Assembly: GCA_963969395.1 (NCBI GenBank)
Contig: OZ017802.1
Span: 3,846,501-3,910,500, forward strand
Direction: 5' to 3'
DNA: 64,000 nt
From: Pseudoscleropodium purum
Taxonomy: Eukaryota; Streptophyta; Bryopsida; Hypnales; Brachytheciaceae
In this document: positions 35,721-47,100 of the stretch, piece by piece
Layout of the letters: each line of letters opens with the position of its first letter
Position numbering within the stretch: position 1 is the first letter of the stretch
Made by a program: the position numbers and the translations under genes
The notes under the pieces: generated by a model
What the model saw: only the letters and a program-made list of their open reading frames with translations
Database searches by the model: none
What the model was told of the DNA's origin: nothing

Positions 35721-37468
35721 TTCTGGTCTTAGCTTCAATTTTAGTTGTGATTTCAAAAGCACCCTATGGTTGCAAAGTGGATCCTAGATATGTCAATACA
35801 AAAATCCCCAAAGTCATTCTAATAATTAATTGTTGGCCAGTCCCAACCTAATGATTGTCATTAGAATTAACAAAATTTATGTACTTCAAATATATTTATA
35901 CTAGTCTCTCACACAATCCAATCTTGACATGTGTTGAATGACTTGTTTGGTGGTGGTGCATGTTGTAAACATTTGATAGAAGTTTCAACCATTTAAGCAA
36001 TAAGAACTTCACAAAGGGATAATTTCAATGTGATTTGAAACCCAACCACTCAAATTCCATCCAAATTGATGAAAACTTCTTGTTTTAAATAAAGGCCAAA
36101 GAATAGAGAATCAAGTGATTACATTTTGACCATGTTCTATTTGAAAACCAGTCAAAGGACTTCAATTCTACGCTAATGACTTGACGTATACTAACTAATA
36201 AATTTTAACCTTTAGATCTAAGACAAACACCTTCACCTATTGAAACAATCTACAATGAACTCTCTCTCACATCATTTTTTGCATTTCAATGTAGCTTAAT
36301 TTAGGAGCATGTATTTAATGTAGTACATGTGCTTGCAATTTACCTATGACTTCCACTAAAATTCCAACAATGTAGTTTTCATGTTGATGAGGTCATTGGA
36401 AGTACAATCCAATTGGCTACTGATAGTCACTTCATACTACTTTTGTTTGAGAGAAATACCAGATGAGGGTGATAATTTAGAGGGGAGGTAGTGAGCAATA
36501 GCAATAGAAAACTACGTGCAAAGAAATGATAGAGAGCCTAAAAAACATTTGAGATAAAAATTGTAATTTGTTTTTATACTTTAGGGTACAAAAAGGCCAT
36601 GACATGTCTTCAAACTACTATTGGGTATAAAAAATAGGTTCAATTAGAAAAAAAATAGACTTAGGATACCTCCTTTTCTATTTTTTGGAGGGTCAAAAGT
36701 ATTAAATGTTGTTGCCTTGTGAGTGGCATATTCAAAGTGTTCAATAATTTTACAAATTTTATTTATTTCTACATCAAATGTTGATTGGCTTAGGTGGCTA
36801 TCATTCACTTATATAGATTTTGTACTAAAAACTCTCAAAATGCTACTATGTAAGTGCATTTATGGTATTTTAGGGTTTTAGTTTAGATTACAAATCCCAT
36901 CTACTAATTTCAATTAGAAAAGTGTTGAATTTCAATGGGGTTGGAAAAAAATGGGATAAAAAAATTGCGATGGAAAGAAAAATTTATAGTAAGATAGTAT
37001 ATGATATATTCATGGCATTGAAAATTAAAATAAATGTATGCCCCTTTTTTAATGACCCAAATTAGAAAATTATATAATCATAGAGTGCCAAAAAAATAGT
37101 AGATGAAAAACAATACCCCTTATAAATTAGTGGGTGTTTGCATGTGTATTCTTATTTTTTTCATAGACTACACCCTTTAAGGAAGAAAGTGGTTGACTTC
37201 CAATTCATCATTGTAAGTGGCGACTTTGTCCAACCTGACCCACTTTGTTATATAGCAACATAGTGGAGGGCAATATTTATGAAGTTTTAATTTTAAAAAT
37301 TGAGATGGAAATCTTGATTTTAAAATACTAAAAACGTTGAACTATTCAAAATACATAATTATTTGAAGGATGAGTTTTTAAATCACTTCTTGTTGTATAT
37401 ATTTGCACTAAAGAACTTTTTGAGATGCAACCAATGGAAAGTGGAGTATATCAATTGTAAACTTGTCA
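35721..37468. other. AT-rich intergenic DNA, no gene seen
   Basis: Stop-dense, A/T-rich sequence. No gene or mobile-element termini were identified. Confidence 0.5.
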
Positions 37469-37668
37469 CATTAGAGAAGATTTAAGGGCAATAATAGCTT
37501 GTTTTGTTTTTGTTTTCAATGCTATTCCTCCGCAGCAAAGGGTATGGTTGGCTGTTAGAAAAATTGTTTATTCAAAAAAATAATAATTAATTAATTCTTA
37601 AAATGCAAAAGAAAGTTGAAAAAAAATTGGGAGAAATGACATGGCACTCTCTTGGCCACATTTTCGCA
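37469..37668 (+). repeat. Dispersed repeat R3, copy 1
   Basis: It contains CAAAGGGTATGG, AATTAATTAATTCTTAAAATGC and GACATGGCACTCTCTTGGCC. The same series recurs at 46,905-47,100 in the same orientation. Confidence 0.75.
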
Positions 37669-37799
37669 TTGTAAATTTGTGTAATACATAAAAATATATA
37701 TTTATATCAATTTCAATAAGTTTGAGAATGCAAAGGGTGACACGTCATGAAAAAGCTTCAAAGTGACACCTTCTCACTGATGGTATATATGAAAGTGAG

Positions 37800-39300
37800 C
37801 TCCTCAAATCTTGATTAGTTTGGCGTAGTTCTTCTTTCTTTGTTTTTCACTTTGAATTTAGTATGTTAAACTAAAGGATTTTTTCTGAGTTTCATGATGA
37901 TGAACCTCAACTAGATTTAGAGTTTGAGTTTTTTTTATTTCAACTCTTAGATCAACCTCTTTTGTTGTTGGTTCTCGCTCTATTACAGGAGTATACACAA
38001 GGAAAAGTTGGGCCTTCTTGCCTGCCAAAGCAACCTCGTATGAAGTAGCAATGGCATAGGAACCTTCAACGGGATGCTTAGACTTTAGTTATTCTGCTAT
38101 AAGTTGAGTGTGTTGAGCCTAACAATAGAAAGGTGACATTCGAGGGGAGTTTTGAAGGACTTAATGACAATCAATATTATTGTATAATCACGCTTATCAA
38201 AGAAAGTCGCGGACATTAATGTTGGTTAAAAGGACCAGTAAATCCTTTAACTAAAGCAGAATGCATAGATTATGTTGCAAACACCATCAAATGCATCCTC
38301 AAGTTCTTGAAGATGGAGTGATTTTCTTTTTGAGACGTTTTTTTTTTATCTCTAATAGACATATGTGTGACCCTAGTTGGTTTGGTTTGATACTTAGAAG
38401 TTTTTTTTCAAAACTTATTTGTTGTATGTGAAGCCAAAGAAGATTGTAGTAGAAGTAGTTTGACAATAAAGGTTTGTGAGAGTAGGTAAAGGGGTAGATA
38501 AGGTTGTGAGCTCCCAATTCGTCACTTGGAACTCATAGATTTTTTTAAATTTTAAACTGCAATTTAGAATAGATAAAAGTACACAAAAAGCCATAAAAAA
38601 GGTGTAGAACTAAAATAGGGTGGTAACATATCCATTATAGTATTTGGTCTAGATTTGATTGTATATGTACAACTTTCCAAAAACCAATCTAGGAATAACA
38701 AGAAGAATCACAAGATAGTTGCTTTTGCAAGTTTGAATCACACAACCCTTTAAGGGCTAATTCTCCCTATGAATGTGACAATTTATGACTAAGTTGGTTC
38801 AAGGGATCCTCAATAAGGCCAATACGTCAGGTCTTAAAGTTAGGTTTTGAATTCCCCATTAGACCGATGAATTCTCAAGAATCCCCAATTGTTGATATAT
38901 AGGTGTCACAATTGAAGAATGGAGCCATAGAGAAATCTACTATCCAAGGATGGTGTTCTAAGGTAAATTCCATGCTAGGAGTCCAATGGCGAAGTCGACT
39001 TTCTAAGATTCTTTCATTTGCAAAAGATTCTTGCACCATCAACAAACGCGAAGAGATGCCATTTTGGACCTCATTGATCAAGTGTACCAAGGACAAAGCG
39101 GACCTGCACACCTCCCATGAGACTCCTTGAGAGGTCTCATGGAAATTTCCAACATTTTCTAACTTGCAAAATACTTTCATCCGGGTAGTCAACTACTCTA
39201 ATTTCCAATGGAAATTTTATGGAAATTACCTAGGTTGCGATAAAATCTCACTAAAACTTAGATTAGCTTGTCTTATGCTAATAATGCACTCCACCAAATT
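37800..39300. other. Possible retroelement debris
   Basis: Plus-strand patches near 38,010-38,300 (PAKATSYEVAMA and WLKGPVNPLTKAECIDYV) vaguely resemble the end of an LTR-retrotransposon polyprotein. The minus-strand frame at 38,875-39,192 is open but unrecognised. No ordered set of pol motifs is readable, so no family is assigned. Confidence 0.2.
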
Positions 39301-39399
39301 TTGCGGCATTCCAATAGCAGCAGGATTTTGATAGAGGCCTGATTTCTCGGGAATTAATTACGTGGTGGTATACCGCGACATTGATTGGCGCTTTGGGAG

Positions 39400-40135
39400 C
39401 ACACGATGGTGAATGGAAGTCAACAAGGGGACTTTCTTACTCCTTTGCACCTACTAGAGACCAAAGGCTAGTTACTTTCCTCAAAATAGGGAACCACCAT
39501 GATTTGGGAATTTACCCCGACTTGGTTTTTAATCCATGCTAACTTTCATTGGATTTTGGGTCTTGGTATGAGGGTAAAAGGGTCTTGGGCGAAAAATGGT
39601 ATTTTGGAGCCAACGGTGCAATCTATTTGGCATTTGGAGTTACTCTCCAAAAGTTAGGATGTTGATTCAACATGTGGTAGATAGTTAAAAATTTAGGAGT
39701 AGGATGAAAATCTTTGAAGATAAGGATAAAAATTTGAGTTGATAAGGTTACTAGTAGGAGTTTAGGGGGGGGAGTGGTTCCTTGAAACCTATTGAAGGGC
39801 CCCATTTCCCTCTCTAAAGTCACCCCCTTCATTTTATTGTTGGGTTTGTGGGTCCAAGTGATCTTGGAAGCTTTTGGCATTTTAGGCCAAGAAAACTCTA
39901 CGGTGTTTTTTAAGCACTTTTGGCTCTACCCTTGTTGTACTTTCAAGAGCTTGTTAAAGGCCAAATGGCCCCTTCTATTTTATTGGGGGAGTTGTGTGTA
40001 GAGTATATAGACGTCGAAAGCTTGTTTTTCTTCCCTTAGTACAATCTTGGGAACGACATGAGTGTTTGGAGGTTTTTGTGGGTTATAATAACCCTAAAGC
40101 AATCCCCCACCATAACTTGGCGATGCCGTTTTGGA
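39400..40135 (+). mobile_element. LTR-like sequence with a tRNA-primer-site-like junction
   Basis: The stretch is unlike its AT-rich surroundings and carries a TATA-like GAGTATATAGACG near 39,998. At 40,112-40,140 it reads ATAACTTGGCGATGCCGTTTTGGAGGG. That resembles the ACTTGGCGACTC.GCTGGGGA sequence found right after the left LTR of plant Ty3/Gypsy Tat/Athila elements. No second LTR or pol gene was found. It is best read as a solo or truncated Gypsy fragment. Confidence 0.4.
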
Positions 40136-40234
40136 GGGCCTTTAGTAAGTAAAGCTACGGACATCACCCATGTTTGGAAAGTATTATTTGGTGTAAGTTT
40201 GGTTGCTAGCTAACGTTTCTTGTTGTGTGGTACA

Positions 40235-40520
40235 CTTGATAGACGATGGAGCTTTGACCTTAGGCACTAGAAGAGGAGGCCCATTTCTCCAATATCCTTA
40301 GGAAACAATGTAGCTTTGGTTTAGGTGTTAGGAAAAGAAGTCTTTTTTTATTTACCCTTGGGAGACGGTGGAGCTTTGGCTTAAAACATTAGGAAAGGAT
40401 GTCTTTTTATTTACCCATGGGAGACGACGGAGCTTTGACTTTAGGTAGTAAGAAGTTTTGTATATATTTACCGGAGCAACGAAGTTTTGACCTTAGGACT
40501 TAAAAGAAGTTTGGCATGTT
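40235..40520 (+). repeat. Minisatellite with ~65-bp degenerate units
   Basis: About four units share GGAGACGGTGGAGCTTTGGC, TTAGGAAA and TTTTATTTACCC. Non-coding array directly downstream of the LTR-like sequence. Confidence 0.75.
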
Positions 40521-40559
40521 TTTACAAAATGCCGAATAAGCCGCTGCATTAGTTTCCAA

Positions 40560-41030
40560 ATATCCACGAGAAGATATGTTCGTTAGTCTCCAAATATCCA
40601 AGTAGCAACCAGCCTAAGATCCCAAGGAAGGCAATCCGAGACTCCAAAGAAGGCAGCTTGACACCTCGAAAGAAGACAACCCGATTCTCCAAAAGAGGCA
40701 GCTCGATACCCGGAGGTAGCCCGATAACCCCAAAGGAAGGCAATCCAAGACCCCAAGGAGGCAACCTGATACCCAAAGGAGGTAGTCCAATAACCCTAAG
40801 AAGGCAGTCTAATATCTAGAGAAGACAGCCCGACTACCCCCAAGAAGCAACTTGATATTCTAAAAAGGCAAATGTCCATCCCAAGGAAGCAGCCTGATAA
40901 CTCCAAGGAAGTAGCCGAGACCCTAAGGAAGGTAGTCTAACACCCTAAAGGCAGTAGCTCAACCACCCAAGTAGTAGTCTGAGATTTGGAAAGGCAGCCC
41001 CATACCTTAAGGAGCAGGGCCAAGGCTGCT
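40560..41030 (+). repeat. Minisatellite with ~20-22-bp degenerate units
   Basis: Around 18-20 imperfect units of a CCCGATAACCCCAAAGGAAGG type run head to tail and are increasingly degenerate to the right. On the minus strand the start of the array stays open and encodes a Gly/Leu-rich repetitive peptide, but there is no reason to call it a gene. Confidence 0.85.
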
Positions 41031-41048
41031 TAGGGGAGAAGGAGCAGG

Positions 41049-41061
41049 CACTACTAGAAAA
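41049..41061. mobile_element. Candidate CACTA-type left terminus
   Basis: CACTACTAGAAAA is a CACTA-superfamily terminus, followed by subterminal copies of ATCAACAAAAAATCAACAT. Related sequence in inverted orientation (AACATTTTTTTGTCACTGTAGACGTTGATATTTCTC) occurs at 44,245-44,290, which would make a 3.2-kb non-autonomous element enclosing the hairpins, family B MITE and SINE-like unit. The right end is eroded, so the pairing is tentative. Confidence 0.4.
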
Positions 41062-41447
41062 TGACGTTCAAATCAACAAAAAATCAACATACTTCTGTTG
41101 ATTTGGGTATTGCAATGTCTGTTTTTATATTTTTTGTTAATGGTGACAAATTTTTGTTCATTTGAATAGTGTAGTGCCAAAATCAATAGATTTTTGTTGA
41201 ACATTTTTGGAATCATTTGGAATCTTCATTATACAATATAGTTTTCTTTTAAATTAAGTATTCATGTACAATTCGGTATTCATTAAAGCTAGCAAACTTT
41301 AGAGGTAATTTTTGCATAATAAATGAACTTTTTCTGGAAACCTTTTAATTGAAAAAAGTTGTGGAATTGAACCAAATTTCATCTCCAACAATCCATTTGA
41401 GAATTCAATTGTTCAATAAAAAATTATAAATGAAATTCAGAGAAGTG

Positions 41448-42050
41448 TTGAAAACTTTAAAAAAAAAATTCAGTATACTTTGGAGGCCATTTTGGCATAG
41501 TAGAAATTTTTTTTGAAAACATTTTGAACTAAGAAAAGTTAATAATTCAAACAAGCTTCCATCTCCAATAATCCATTTGAAGCAGGGTTGACAGGACATC
41601 CGGACGCGGAGGCTATGTCCGCAGTGTCTGTTGACAATCGCGGACACCGTCCGCCCCGTCCGCTCGTCTACCCCATCCACCCCGCCCCGCCCGTCCGCCT
41701 TCCAACGGCGGGAGGGACGCTTCGTCCGCTGGCGTCCGTGCGGACGTTCGGGTTACGGACGCCTTTTTCGGGCGGATGTAGAGATTCGTCAACCCTAATT
41801 TGAAGTTTTCATCCTCCAATCAAAAGTTATGGACAAAATTCAAAAATGATGTTCAAAAATGTCAAAAGTAATGATTTTCCAACCTTTCTCTAAAATTTGT
41901 CCAAAATTTTTGAGTAAAATCTCCAAACCTCAAATGAAATTTTAGAGATGAAAGCTTGTTTGAATTATCAAATTTTATTAATTCAAAATGTTTTCATCAA
42001 AGTTCTTCTACTATGCTAAAATAACCTCCAAAGTTTGTTGAATTTCAAAA
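41448..42050. repeat. Long imperfect hairpin, left arm interrupted by a MITE
   Basis: The left arm (41,448-41,582 continuing at 41,806-41,850) pairs with a right arm at about 41,895-42,047. For example, CATAGTAGAA pairs with TTCTACTATG, TTTGGAGG with CCTCCAAA, and AATTCAAACAAGCTT with AAGCTTGTTTGAATT. The family B MITE interrupts the left arm. A further partial left-arm copy lies at 41,370-41,440. Confidence 0.8.
41583..41797. mobile_element. hAT-type MITE, family B, copy 2 (215 bp)
   Basis: It starts CAGGGTTGACA and ends TCGTCAACCCTA, flanked by a perfect 8-bp duplication ATTTGAAG at 41,575-41,582 and 41,798-41,805. The interior has the same CGTCCGC/CGGACGC-rich character as the copy at 18,536 and shares GGCGGGAGGGACGCT and TCGGGCGGA. 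No coding capacity. Confidence 0.92.
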
Positions 42051-42059
42051 AATAAAAAA

Positions 42060-43320
42060 ATTCTATTACTTATCTCCATTTTGTTTATAACTTTTCATTA
42101 AAGGATTAACATTTTCAAGTGATTAACTGTTATAATTTAAAGTTCCAATTTCTTTAAAATTTAATTATAGAATTTAGAAATGTCAATTTCAATGATGATT
42201 AATTTGTAATGTTGTAATAAATGATGTAAATCCTATGTTTTTATTTCTTTTTCAACAATATTTGAAATCGAGTAATAGAAAAAATTTAAGTTTATTTTAG
42301 AATACAAATTCCACAACTGTCAATAAATTAAAAATATTTATAATTTCCATCTCATTAATCAAAATAGAATATTTCAAATTTTTCTATATAAAAATAAATT
42401 TAGAAAATCAAATTTAAATGTTTATCTTTCTGAAAAGTGAAATTTTGAGAATTTTTTCGAGATTTATAATTTCCCCAAAGATATATCGATTAATGAAAAT
42501 TACAGATGATGGAGTAATTTTCCAATCATGTAATCAAAAGTCATAAAAGTTTTTGTGCCTTAAAATTACTCTTTGGGCACATATGATGTGAAAACTTTAA
42601 AGCAAAAAAATTAAAATTTTATTACAAATGGTTGGGTTTTATCTTTCAAACTATTTACCAAAAATGCATACATCAATTCTAAAACTTTCAACTTTCCTTT
42701 ATATGCTGAAAAAATACGTTGGAAATATATACTCAAAACTTTAAAAAGAATTTTATATTCATGCTTCAAGGAAATAACATATAGGTAAAAAAGAATTTAA
42801 TAGCTTAAGTATTTATAAATCAGTGCTTTTAAAAGTTAGCAGACTTCATGGGTTGTTTTCACGTAGTAGACTACCTTTTTTTTAAGACTTTAACCCCTAA
42901 ATGCCCAAGGCTTGTTTAGAGCTTCTTGGAATTTGCTCTAAATTGAACAAAATGCCAACATTTTGATAAGTTGTATCAATTTTTTTTAATAGTAATCGTA
43001 CAAATTTAAACTAGACATGTTAGAGATCTCATAGGAAAAGAAAACACAATAATATCACTTATAGACTAAAAAGATTATAATGTTTGACCAAGAAGGTGTT
43101 AAAACTCCAAAAGTGATGTAAAGTCTTTCAATCCCCTTTTCACAAGTCAAATCTAAAAAATTGGTGACTAAAAAAATATGAGGTGAAAGGGCCTAACTTG
43201 TGTAACTCCAATCAATTTATGACTTCTTAAAATCTATTTTACAATTTTTTTCAATGAATTTTGAATGTGATTTTTTCTCCAAGATCTAGAGTATTTGAAG
43301 CTCATTTCCAAAAGCTCTCA
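42060..43320. other. AT-rich DNA, no gene seen
   Basis: Stop-dense sequence, possibly the interior of the tentative CACTA element. A CACTACAAGAA motif at 43,322-43,332 is noted without a partner. Confidence 0.45.
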
Positions 43321-43560
43321 ACACTACAAGAAGTCAAGATTGCAATGGGTATCCTTACACTAAATCTTGAATAAAAAAATCACTATCATTTATTTTTAAG
43401 ATTGGAATTTTGATACTAAAACTAGCTTCCAAGAAGAACTTTCCAAAAATGTAAACTACTAAGAATACCAACTTGGCTAGGTTATATTTAACTTCAAAGT
43501 TTTGCAAACACAAGATTTTGGTGCCTCGGGTAGTTGGGGGTTAAACTAAGAACAATTGAA

Positions 43561-43763
43561 AAATGAAGGTACCTTTCATTTTCAAAAATCCGTTTGCAAT
43601 TTGGAGTCTTAAATAAAAAGTTATGGACAAAATTCAGAGAGGGGTTGGAATGGCCATTTTTCTTTGACACTTTTAAACACCCTCTCTAAATTTTGTCCAT
43701 AAATTTTTATGAAAGATTCCAAATTGCAAAAGGATTTTTGGATATGAAAGGTACCTTCATTTC
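43561..43763. repeat. Near-perfect hairpin with ~80-bp arms
   Basis: The left arm (AAATGAAGGTACCTTTCAT ... GTTATGGACAAAATTCAGAGAGGG) is mirrored by the right arm (CCTCTCTAAATTTTGTCCATAA ... ATGAAAGGTACCTTCATTT). The loop is about 35 nt. It shares the TTATGGACAAAATTC segment with the hairpin at 41.4-42.05 kb, so the two belong to one family. Confidence 0.9.
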
Positions 43764-43909
43764 CCAAATTTTTTTGATTGAAAATTTCCAAAAATAAATT
43801 ATTTTACTATGTGAAACGGCCCCTGAAATTTGCTGACTTTATAAGGCAAATGCAAAAACAACGAAAAACTAGTTAAATGAAAAACATTTACTTCTATGCA
43901 CATGTGAAC

Positions 43910-44060
43910 ATAGTGGTGGTTTATTGGTACATGACTTTGGAGTTTCATCTTCAAGGTCCTAGGTTCAAACCTCGGGGGGGATTTGCCTACATGGCACAGC
44001 TGTCTATGTAGCTTGTTTGTATGCCACATGTCATGAAGTAGTCCCTCATTGGTTAGTAAT
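43910..44060 (+). mobile_element. SINE-like unit with a tRNA-derived head
   Basis: TAGTGGTGGTTTATTGGTA resembles a pol III A box. AGGTTCAAACCTC, about 45 bp further, is a good B box (43,962-43,974). The arrangement is that of plant tRNA-derived SINE heads. The tail and target duplication cannot be defined by eye. Confidence 0.5.
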
Positions 44061-44299
44061 TTTGATTTATGAAAATAAAATTTGTGAATTTTAATTGGTG
44101 AAAATGAACACTTTTTAGTTGCCATTTTAACATTTTTTTTGCTTTGCTCAACAAAAAAGTATTCAATTTCATGTCAAAATCAACATTTTTTTGTTATGCA
44201 GCGTCCGGTTCAATATGTCCTAATCAATATAGACATTAACAAAAAAATTTAACATTTTTTTGTCACTGTAGACGTTGATATTTCTCTTAATAAAGTCAA

Positions 44300-46340
44300 A
44301 GTTGTGAAGAAGAAGGAGGGCTAAGGCCAGGCCAACTCGGGAGGAGGAGGAGCTCTAACCGAAAATAAACAAAATAAAATGAAGACACATAAATAAAATT
44401 GAAAAGAAGACTTAAAAAGGGGAGGAGGAAGAGTACCTCCTCATACCGCCTTATGCCAATCTTCCCCACCACTGAAGCTGCTACCAACAATGGAGGAAGA
44501 GTAGATAATGAAGAGATGAAGTAGAGAATGAGAAGGGAAGAAGATGAATAGTTTCATGGGCCATGGATTAGGTAGGACTTAGGAAAAATCTACGGGAGCC
44601 CATTGTAGCTGTTAGAAGTGAATTAGGATGACACAAAGGGAAGTGCGTAAGTAGAGGGAAGAACCCCATTAAAAGCTTGGGTATTTGGATCTATAGTAAT
44701 AGGTGTGTAAGGAAAAAAGAAGAACCATTAAGAGCTTGGGTGTTCGGGTCTATAGTGTAAGGACCCACTAATTCCTTAGGTGGAATAGTGTTAGTATAGA
44801 AAGAAAAGGACATAAAGAAAAGAAAGAAGGAAGAAAGGGCATAAGTGTGTTCATTTCCAATTGAGAGGGTAATTTGGAGCTAAACCAAGGGGCATTCAAC
44901 AACGGTAGGGAGCTTCCATGGAACCAAAGGAGGTGCATGTTGACACGGCCAACACCTTATCAAACCCTAGTAGTAACGAGGTAAGCCACTAAGCTAGTAT
45001 GAGTCGTTTATCTAGATCATCAAGTAGGGAGTCAATGTGATTTAGGAGAGTCAAATCTCATAGTAAGCCAGTAGATGGGTTAAGAGACCTAATCCCAACA
45101 TAGCCAAGAGTGAAATGTGATAGAAGATAGAATTCAAACTTAGGGGACCCCACGTAGGAAGTCACATAGGTAGGACTTTAGAACTGTAGGATCCACTAGG
45201 GCACCATAATACTTTGACAATTGACGGTGATTGGTTGTGCATTACTTACGTCTCTAGGCATTTCTTTCGCCCATCCACAAAACTAGGAAATATTAGTAAG
45301 ACCCATTTGCTTGAAAGACATAGTGAACCGCACTCACAACACCCTTTAAATTATAAAGTGAATAAAAGTTAAGAACCTAATTGTGTTCACTTACTTACTA
45401 AGGGTGGGTAATCAAGTGCCTACAAAGGTGGAAAAAAGGTAAAAGCCTAAAAGAAGATGACCAATTAGAGTTTGGGGGCCTTTGTGGCTTAAGTATGAAT
45501 TGATGTGGCTTTAGAAAGGGGATAAAGGATTGCACTCTTCCCTCTCCCTTTGTAGTTAGTTTAGAGAGTTTTGGAATGAGTCGTGTACAAGAAAGAGAAG
45601 AGAATTTGTCTCAAGCTCGGAATTAAATGAAAATTTGTGAGCATGTGCACCTTTCTTTTGTGGTTTCAAAAACATATGACATGCCTCATTTGAAATTGAT
45701 TTGCAAAAATTATGTTTGAAAGAATGAAGTAGGATCAACTACCAATTAGTTTTAAAAGTAGTAGTTTTGAGGGCTTGTAGAAGTTTGGTTATAAGATTTT
45801 TGAATTTGATATTTGGCATGTATGTAGAAAATGTTAGTAGCTTTCTATAAAACTATAGTATTTTTAGTTTGGAATTGTGAAAGAAAAATTATAGTCTTGA
45901 GAGTGAGAGAGCGAAAAGCAGTTGCACAAGTTTAAGACTTGGAGGGTGTATTAGCTTTGATTTAGCATAAATGACAAGATTTTTGGATTTTGGAGTTGAA
46001 ATTTGGAAGAGATATGAATAATGGCTCTAAGTTTTCAAAGACTTATCACACAAGGCATTTGGAGATTATATATAATTGGGGCGTTCTCCAAAGTGAAAGG
46101 GTGTGTAACTATCTAAGTAAGTGGAAGTATAATTTTCATTTTGCTATGGAATTCAGGTTGTAATTCTTCTACCTTTCATTTTCATGGTTTTTAGAAAATT
46201 TTAGTAGCTTTTAAAAAAGCTAAGGTGCATTTCTTTTGGAGCTTATATGTAATTTTGGTGCTAAATCAAAATCTGGTGATATTTTTTAAGAAGATCTTAA
46301 AGACTTGAAAGAATTTGAAGTTTGGTACAAGGCTTATACG
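44300..46340. other. Intergenic DNA, no gene seen
   Basis: Purine-rich on the plus strand (GGAGGAGG, GAAAGAAGG tracts). No coding frame or element termini were identified. Confidence 0.5.
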
Positions 46341-46560
46341 GTCTTGTATATGATTTTGTTGTATTTTATACAATATGTACAAATATGGATATACATATTA
46401 TATGTATATGACTTTTATATCGATATATTGTATTTATACGATATTTGTATGATGTTTATACATCATGAATATGAATACAAGTATATTCTATTGATACATA
46501 TAATACAAATATTGATACCAAGTATATATACTTGGTATATTAGATGGTATATATGGGGCC
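46340..46560. repeat. TA-rich palindromic tract
   Basis: An alternating ATA/TAT tract contains the perfect palindrome ATACCAAGTATATATACTTG (46,516-46,535, extending to GGTAT). Open frames here are only a by-product of the composition. Confidence 0.7.
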
Positions 46561-46904
46561 TTGTACGCATGCATTTTAAGTACTAAATGTTTTATACCTT
46601 ATGACATTTTATACAACAAACCACATTCTTGTTGTATCTCGACTTGATTTATGTTATCCACTTGTATTTTTCTTCGTATCTATGGTTGATCCTAGTTGTA
46701 GCCAAAAACCTTGAGTTTCTCAAAGCAAAAGCCTCTCACCATGACAACATCAGACTATGTTGCTAGTTACATTTATAGCATTTTTAGGGCTAGAAAATTC
46801 ACAATCTCTTAATGCCCTCAAAAATCCTCTAATGAGAATTGTAAGTTACCACAATTGTATGAGTGCCACTCTTGCATTTGCAATTTGGAAAATCATTAGA
46901 TGAA

Positions 46905-47100
46905 ATTTGAGGGTTCTAATAGTTCCTTTTGGGGTTGTTCTCATCATTGTTTCCTACTATTCCCACACAGCGAAGGGTATAGCTAGTTGTTCCCAAAAAA
47001 AATTCAAAAAAATTAATTAATTAATTCTTAAAATGCAAAAAAAAGTTGAATTTAAAAAAAAATTGGAGACAATGACATGGCACTCTCTTGGCCACATTAG
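46905..47100 (+). repeat. Dispersed repeat R3, copy 2
   Basis: Matches the 37.47-37.67 kb copy: AGCGAAGGGTATAG, AATTAATTAATTCTTAAAATGC and GACATGGCACTCTCTTGGCC in the same order, with small length differences in the A-runs. Confidence 0.75.

Noticed and set aside
38010..38330. Copia-type polyprotein end
   Set aside because: The WLKGPVNPLTKAECIDY patch is suggestive, but no ordered reverse transcriptase, integrase or RNase H motifs are readable nearby.
40549..40776. Gly/Leu-rich minus-strand repeat peptide
   Set aside because: It is a translation of the ~20-bp minisatellite, with no start context or continuation.
40560..41030. CRISPR-like array
   Set aside because: Units are contiguous and degenerate without unique spacers, and the DNA is eukaryotic.
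46305..46586. Tyr/Ile-rich 93-codon frame
   Set aside because: It arises from the alternating TA-rich palindromic tract and has no homologous motif.
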